A stretch of DNA of 24,709 nt from an uncultured Eubacteriales bacterium (lineage in GTDB: Bacteria > Bacillota > Clostridia > Peptostreptococcales > Anaerovoracaceae). Positions within the stretch are counted from its first letter, which is position 1, and every line of letters begins with the position of its first letter. Shown here piece by piece: positions 20,936-24,709 of this stretch. The DNA lies in NCBI GenBank assembly GCA_905206455.1, contig CAJLHL010000025.1, forward strand, positions 1-24,709, given 5' to 3'. The translations under genes were made by a program, and so were the position numbers. Under the pieces are notes generated by a model. That model saw only the letters and a list, made by a program, of their open reading frames with translations. It did no database searches and was not told the origin of the DNA.

Positions 20936-22102
20936 ATGTTTTTTTTCGATAAAGAAATGTATGAAAAAGGACTTGATCTTCAAAAAAACATGATGGATCA
21001 ATATATGGATGCGGTAGACAATTTTACGGATTATTTTCAGGGAGGATCACAGAAGGAAGAAAAAAAGCAGACGCCGAAAAATACTGCTGAGATGATGTTT
21101 AAGAATGCGGAAGCGATCAATGAATTTCTGACAAAATCCTATAAGGATATCTGGAAGAAATGGTCTGAAGTCTGGCCGACTACGGAAATTTACCGTACGG
21201 AGGCATTCAAGGATTCCGTCCCGCTGATGGGAAGGTTTTTTGACTCTATGTCTGTATACTCCAAGCTGTACGAATTCTGGACGGACCTGGCGGAAGAAGC
21301 GGAAGGCCATATCGATGATCCTGTAGGGGTGGCGAGAGAATATGCGGAAAAATCGGAAGAACTGATGAAATATCTGACGGAGAATATTTTGAAGCCGATT
21401 CTGTCAGAGGATATGTATTCGCTTCTGACGTCTTATTCGGAACTGGGCAAGACGGTTGGCGTTACTTTCGGCGATTTTATGAACCCATGGATTGAAAAGA
21501 AAGATGCGTTTATGGAATGTATCCGCAAAGCGTCCGTGGGCGATAAAGAGGGGTTTATTCAATACGCTGCGCTGATGGCGGACGCGTATCAGGATTCTTT
21601 CGGCAAACTGCTGCGTACCGGCGGTGTGGGAATTGTCAAGGACAAAGCGGCGCTGAATCTTCAGATGCTGGATTCCTATATGCGCATGATGCTGAGTTCC
21701 TTTGAGCTCGCTGTCAATGTTCAGAGCATTTTGAGAGATGCAAATACAAAACTCTGGGACGAATACAAAGAAGTGATGTCCGATCCCGACAGGCAGATGA
21801 CATTTAAAGATTATTACGATATGTGGATCAAGGTGAATTCAGAGGCGATCAATGATTTTTATTTTACCGATGAATTCGCGGCGTTTATGGGGGAATACGC
21901 AAATAACGCGTACGACTTTAAGATGAAATCCGATGAATTTATGGAAAATGTGCTGTCGATATTGCCGATTCCGACCAATTCAGAGATGAAGAGTCTCTAC
22001 AAGACAGTGTATGATCTGCGCAAGGACGTCCGGGATCTGAAGAAGGAAATGGAAGCGCTCAGGCAGGAGCTCGGCAGTCTGAAGCAGGATACGGAGGTGT
22101 AG
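20936..22102 (+). CDS. phaE: PHA synthase subunit PhaE (class III)
   Basis: PhaE is the non-catalytic partner that class III polyhydroxyalkanoate synthases need for activity. This 388-residue protein is helical and acidic with many aromatic residues. Its C-terminus, PIPTNSEMKSLYKTVYDLRKD followed by a coiled coil of charged heptads, matches the conserved PhaE end, where a proline-containing loop leads into Tyr-x-Leu-Arg-x-x-Leu-Lys repeats. The N-terminal half is variable in the family. AAGGAG precedes the ATG. phaC begins one base after the stop, with the GGAGGTG ribosome binding site inside the end of phaE, so the two are translated together in matched amounts. Confidence 0.88.
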   Translation: MFFFDKEMYEKGLDLQKNMMDQYMDAVDNFTDYFQGGSQKEEKKQTPKNTAEMMFKNAEAINEFLTKSYKDIWKKWSEVWPTTEIYRTEAFKDSVPLMGRFFDSMSVYSKLYEFWTDLAEEAEGHIDDPVGVAREYAEKSEELMKYLTENILKPILSEDMYSLLTSYSELGKTVGVTFGDFMNPWIEKKDAFMECIRKASVGDKEGFIQYAALMADAYQDSFGKLLRTGGVGIVKDKAALNLQMLDSYMRMMLSSFELAVNVQSILRDANTKLWDEYKEVMSDPDRQMTFKDYYDMWIKVNSEAINDFYFTDEFAAFMGEYANNAYDFKMKSDEFMENVLSILPIPTNSEMKSLYKTVYDLRKDVRDLKKEMEALRQELGSLKQDTEV

Positions 22103-22103
22103 G

Positions 22104-23174
22104 ATGCTGAAATTTGATTATAAAGGTTCCGCGGAATATGTAGCCGACTATATGCAGGGTGTCGTCAAGGGAATGGAAAACATGATCAATATGACGGCAG
22201 ACAGAATCCGCACAGGAGAACTGGAGAAAGATCCGGTGCTGACTATCGGCAAGATGACGCTTTATCGTTACCGGCCTCTGGTGGACGAGAGCGAACTTCT
22301 CGATACGCCGATGCTGATCACTTATGCGCTGGTAAATAAACAGTATATGATGGATCTTCAGCCGGATCGCTCCGTAATCAAGTCATTTCTTGAAAAAGGA
22401 ATCGATACCTATATCATCGACTGGGGATATCCTGCAAAGGAAGACATGTATCTGACACTGGAGGATCATATCGAATGGTATATGAACGACTGTGTGGATT
22501 ATATTCTCAAGACTTCCGGAAAGCCGCAGATCACACTTCTTGGCGTCTGCCAGGGAGGTACGTTCAGTACGATCTACACAGCGCTCCATCCGGAAAAGAT
22601 CAAAAACTTCGTTTCTATGGTGACGCCGATCGATTTCAGCATCGACGACGGCCTGCTCTTTAAATGGAGCCGTCACTTTTCCGTAGACAAAATGGTAGAT
22701 GCATATGGCAATGTTCCGGCAGATCTGATGAATGCGACCTTTGTTCTGCTGAAGCCTTTCGAGCTGCTGATCGACAAGTACGTGGGATTCGGCGCGGGTA
22801 TGTCCGATCCCGCATATCTGGAGAACTTCATGCGCACGGAAAACTGGATTTTCGACAGTCCGGACCAGGAGGGAGCGACGCTTCGCCAGTTTGTAAACGA
22901 TCTGTATGTGGATAACAAGCTGGTCAAAGGTGAGCTGGTCATCGGCGGAAAAGAAGTTAAGATGGAAAATATCAAATGCCCTCTGCTGGTGGTCTGCGCA
23001 AAGTACGATCATCTGGTGCCGCCTTCTTCCACAGAGCCGATTCTGGATCTGGTGGGAAGTGAGGATAAGGATTTTCATATGTTCGACGTAGGTCATGTGG
23101 GCATCTATATCAGTCCGCAGAGCAAAAATACCATCGCACCGGTCATCGGAGACTGGATTGCGGAGAGGAGCTGA
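22104..23174 (+). CDS. phaC: Class III polyhydroxyalkanoate synthase PhaC
   Basis: PhaC polymerises (R)-3-hydroxyacyl-CoA into polyester granules. The 356-residue length is that of class III enzymes, which pair with PhaE. The lipase-like box is GVCQGG with Cys149. The rest of the triad, Asp302 (CAKYDHLVPP) and His331 (DVGHVGIY), falls at the same numbers as in the Allochromatium vinosum enzyme. TYIIDWGYP (102-110) is also typical of PHA synthases. All catalytic residues are intact, so an active enzyme is expected, with a preference for short-chain (C3-C5) monomers. It overlaps closely with phaE and is followed by phaJ one base after its stop. Confidence 0.95.
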   Translation: MLKFDYKGSAEYVADYMQGVVKGMENMINMTADRIRTGELEKDPVLTIGKMTLYRYRPLVDESELLDTPMLITYALVNKQYMMDLQPDRSVIKSFLEKGIDTYIIDWGYPAKEDMYLTLEDHIEWYMNDCVDYILKTSGKPQITLLGVCQGGTFSTIYTALHPEKIKNFVSMVTPIDFSIDDGLLFKWSRHFSVDKMVDAYGNVPADLMNATFVLLKPFELLIDKYVGFGAGMSDPAYLENFMRTENWIFDSPDQEGATLRQFVNDLYVDNKLVKGELVIGGKEVKMENIKCPLLVVCAKYDHLVPPSSTEPILDLVGSEDKDFHMFDVGHVGIYISPQSKNTIAPVIGDWIAERS

Positions 23175-23175
23175 G

Positions 23176-23598
23176 ATGGCCAAGGATTTTGTAACATATG
23201 ATGAAATCGAGATCGGAGCAAAGGCGTCCTTCTCGAAAACGATAAGCGAAAGCGACGTATATCAGTTCGCTGGAATTACGGGAGATTTCAACGAGTTGCA
23301 TATCAATCAGGTGGCGGCGGAGTCTTCTCTCTTTCGGTCGAGAGTCGTCCACGGATGTCTGGCGGACAGCTTGGTGAGCACTGTTCTGGGAATGAAATAT
23401 CCGGGGAGGGGAACGATATTTCTTGAGAAGAGTGTCTCTTATGTGAAACCGGTATATATCGGAGACACCATCACCTGTGAGATTACCGCGGCGGAAAAAA
23501 GAGAGAAGGGCAGAGTGTTCTTCGACGTTTCCTACCGCAATCAGGACGGTGTGGAAGTCATCAAGGGAAACGCTTTGGTCATGGCTCCCCGGGGATAA
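23176..23598 (+). CDS. phaJ: (R)-specific enoyl-CoA hydratase, MaoC/PhaJ family
   Basis: This 140-residue hot-dog-fold protein would hydrate trans-2-enoyl-CoA to (R)-3-hydroxyacyl-CoA, the monomer form PhaC uses. The hydratase-2 motif is GDFNELH, with the catalytic Asp37 and His42; the usual Asn-Pro-x-His appears here as Asn-Glu-Leu-His. VVHGCLADSL follows as in other MaoC proteins. The start at 23176 is set by GAGAGGAG and by the position one base after the phaC stop; a longer in-frame reading inside phaC is not plausible. Immediate coupling to phaC suggests that crotonyl-CoA is the source of polymer precursors. Related MaoC proteins with other acyl-CoA substrates remain possible. Confidence 0.9.
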   Translation: MAKDFVTYDEIEIGAKASFSKTISESDVYQFAGITGDFNELHINQVAAESSLFRSRVVHGCLADSLVSTVLGMKYPGRGTIFLEKSVSYVKPVYIGDTITCEITAAEKREKGRVFFDVSYRNQDGVEVIKGNALVMAPRG

Positions 23599-23643
23599 AA
23601 TCCCGGCGGATCGGGCGCCCGCATAAAACAGAATAGACAGAGC

Positions 23644-23685
23644 GAAGAGGATGCGGTCATTGAGACTCGTATCCTCTTCTTTTCT
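23644..23685 (+). terminator. Terminator ending the PHA operon
   Basis: A 12-bp stem GAAGAGGATGCG/CGTATCCTCTTC (23644-23655 with 23668-23679, one wobble) with a 12-base loop and a TTTTCT tail, 45 bases after phaJ. Confidence 0.88.
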
Positions 23686-23729
23686 ATTCGGATTTTCTGC
23701 ACAGAGCAGGCAGACCTCGCGGCGCAGAC

Positions 23730-24179
23730 TTATTTATTTCTGAAGAGCATTCGGAAGATGAACCGTACCAAAGGACCGCAGTAGAACATCTGATAGCAGA
23801 TGGCCATCGGGAAATTGAGCGCCCAGGTTTTCAACCATGTTCCGAAATCGGGTGTTTTAAAGAGCAATACGGCGATAAGGCTCATGACCGGACACATGAT
23901 GCAGCAGATACAGATCGAAACGGCGTATGTGATAAACTGCGGGCGGTCATCCGGGCGAATGACTTTGAATGCCAGTTTTTTTGCTATTTTCCCGACAATA
24001 AAAAATTCGAGAACGAATGCTGCGGGAATCATAACCGGCAGCTCCCTGAACGCTGAGACAAAGACGGCTTCCGTTACAGTTCCGGTATTGAGAGTTAGAT
24101 TGTAGACCACCATCCCGTAGACCATAACAGAGGCCATCAGAAAAGTAAATACGACATCCTGAAACTTGTTTTTTGGCAT
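23730..24179 (-). CDS. DUF2798 family small membrane protein
   Basis: This 149-residue protein has about four membrane helices and looks like two related halves, MASVMVYGMVVYNLTLNTG near the start and TWALNFPMAICYQMFYCGP near the end. This is the repeat pattern of the DUF2798 family, which has no established function. Cysteines cluster in the third helix (SICICCIMCP). The start at 24179 is chosen because AAAGGAG lies eight bases before it; a GTG three codons earlier overlaps that site. It has its own consensus-like promoter (24318-24289). In the mRNA the ribosome binding site can pair with an upstream segment. It is convergent with the PHA operon; no functional link to it is visible. Confidence 0.8.
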   Translation of the reverse strand: MPKNKFQDVVFTFLMASVMVYGMVVYNLTLNTGTVTEAVFVSAFRELPVMIPAAFVLEFFIVGKIAKKLAFKVIRPDDRPQFITYAVSICICCIMCPVMSLIAVLLFKTPDFGTWLKTWALNFPMAICYQMFYCGPLVRFIFRMLFRNK

Positions 24180-24183
24180 AAAA

Positions 24184-24217
24184 AACACTCCTTTCGCGGT
24201 TGAACAGAAAAAGTGTT
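24184..24217 (-). promoter_or_regulatory. Hairpin masking the DUF2798 ribosome binding site
   Basis: In the minus-strand mRNA, AACACTTTTT (24217-24208) can pair over 10 bases, two of them G-U, with AAGGAGTGTT (24193-24184), which contains the whole ribosome binding site. This could limit translation until the helix opens. The helix is AU-rich and only moderately stable, and no ligand or factor is evident. Confidence 0.45.
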
Positions 24218-24288
24218 GTTCCTACAGTCGAAACGAGTGTATAGTTTCCAATAAAACCAGTTCCTATATGAAAATTTAATACTTTAAT

Positions 24289-24318
24289 AGTATATCATGA
24301 GTCGCGGTACTGTGTCAA
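24289..24318 (-). promoter_or_regulatory. Sigma-A promoter of the DUF2798 gene
   Basis: On the minus strand, TTGACA (24318-24313), an 18-base spacer and TATACT (24294-24289). Transcription would start near 24282, giving a leader of about 100 bases. Confidence 0.8.
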
Positions 24319-24461
24319 CATGTCTCACCGCTGCGGCGCTCTCTGTTTTCTGCGCTCTTCTGGAATTGTTTCCGTTCCGGTTTGAAATCCCGTCTTATAG
24401 CTGTGCCAGCGGTAATTTTTGTCAGAGAAGTTCGAAAGGTTTCAGAAGACTTTGAGCGGAT

Positions 24462-24493
24462 GATAAAAATAAATGCCGCCCGAAGAGGGCGGC
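24462..24493 (-). terminator. Terminator of rodA
   Basis: GCCGCCC/GGGCGGC (24475-24481 with 24487-24493) with a 5-base loop; on the minus strand it is followed by ATTTATTTTTA. It begins 22 bases after the rodA stop. Confidence 0.85.
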
Positions 24494-24515
24494 GTCTGTT
24501 TTAAAAATACTGATG

Positions 24516-24709
24516 TCAGAAGTTGATGACCTTGCTCCGGAGTCCTACGCTGATGATAAGTCCCAGGGCGATCATATTCATGATGACCGACGTGCCGCCG
24601 GAGCTGATGAACGGCAGCGTGATGCCGGTGACCGGCATGATGCCGATGGTCATTCCGATATTTTCAAAGATCTGGAAGAAAAACATGGCCCCCAGACCGA
24701 TGACGATCA
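24516..24709 (-). CDS. rodA: RodA peptidoglycan glycosyltransferase, C-terminal end (partial)
   Basis: Only the last 64 codons are in the window; the rest lies beyond base 24709. The protein ends with FFFQIFENIGMTIGIMPVTG, then ITLPFISSGGTSVIMNMIALG and LRSKVINF. This is the final helices of a SEDS-family polymerase, and FENIGMTxGxMPxTGxxLPFxSxGG is its conserved block. The short tail ending in KVINF is typical of clostridial RodA and unlike FtsW or SpoVE. RodA works with the PBP2 encoded at 16942-19710. In many Clostridia rodA follows the min genes in the same operon; here it is on the opposite strand, beyond the PHA operon. Confidence 0.88.
   Translation of the reverse strand, partial: IVIGLGAMFFFQIFENIGMTIGIMPVTGITLPFISSGGTSVIMNMIALGLIISVGLRSKVINF

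Larger units (their letters stand above)
24180..24515 (-). other. Intergenic region between rodA and the DUF2798 gene
   Basis: No gene is seen in these 336 bases. They contain the rodA terminator (24462-24493), a featureless stretch from about 24320 to 24460, the DUF2798 promoter and its 100-base leader with the ribosome-binding-site hairpin. Confidence 0.7.

Noticed and set aside
1..24709. CRISPR arrays, tRNA or rRNA genes, insertion sequences, prophage genes
   Set aside because: Scanned on both strands; no regularly spaced repeats, tRNA-like cloverleaf, transposase or phage-type protein was seen.

Overview
The window looks like core chromosome from a spore-forming, rod-shaped Clostridia-type member of the Bacillota. 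The evidence is an uninterrupted pro-sigma-K gene, a radC-mreBCD-PBP2-minD cluster, strong AGGAGG-like ribosome binding sites, sigma-A promoters close to consensus, and many intrinsic terminators. Base composition is near 50% GC. There are no insertion sequences, phage genes, tRNAs, rRNAs or CRISPR arrays. The family (perhaps near Anaerovoracaceae or Eubacterium) is a guess that the sequence alone cannot settle.

Left part (1-8000), metals and housekeeping: the C-terminal end of SbcC; CsoR, a copper-type repressor with its own promoter and operator; a P1B heavy-metal ATPase whose consensus promoter is embedded in a perfect 18-bp inverted repeat of CsoR-like sites; a YkgJ-type cysteine-cluster protein behind a leader that may be attenuated; an archaeal-type (PurO) IMP cyclohydrolase; and a P2-type cation ATPase preceded by a complete yybP-ykoY manganese riboswitch and terminator. 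Two metal-efflux pumps are thus controlled in two ways, one by a DNA-binding repressor and one by RNA.

Middle part (8000-13000), nitrogen and sporulation: amtB-glnK, with a promoter, operator-like palindromes and a terminator stacked upstream; a convergent ABC-F ATPase on the minus strand; and, divergent from it, sigK with its pro-sequence and no skin-type interruption.

Right part (13000-20500), cell shape: maf, radC, mreB, mreC, mreD, a large class B PBP2 and minD run in one direction and end at a terminator. MinC and MinE are not present beside MinD.

Final part (20500-24709): a 475-bp spacer with hairpins and operator-like repeats leads into phaE-phaC-phaJ. This is a compact class III polyhydroxyalkanoate (PHA) operon whose synthase keeps the Cys149/Asp302/His331 triad. 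PhaJ would feed it from enoyl-CoA, which in an anaerobe points to crotonyl-CoA. A DUF2798 membrane protein and the C-terminal end of RodA follow on the minus strand. RodA is therefore separated from, and inverted relative to, the other elongasome genes. The PHA operon and the stack of RNA- and repressor-based metal switches are the most interesting content. I did not find a clearly new multi-gene system.
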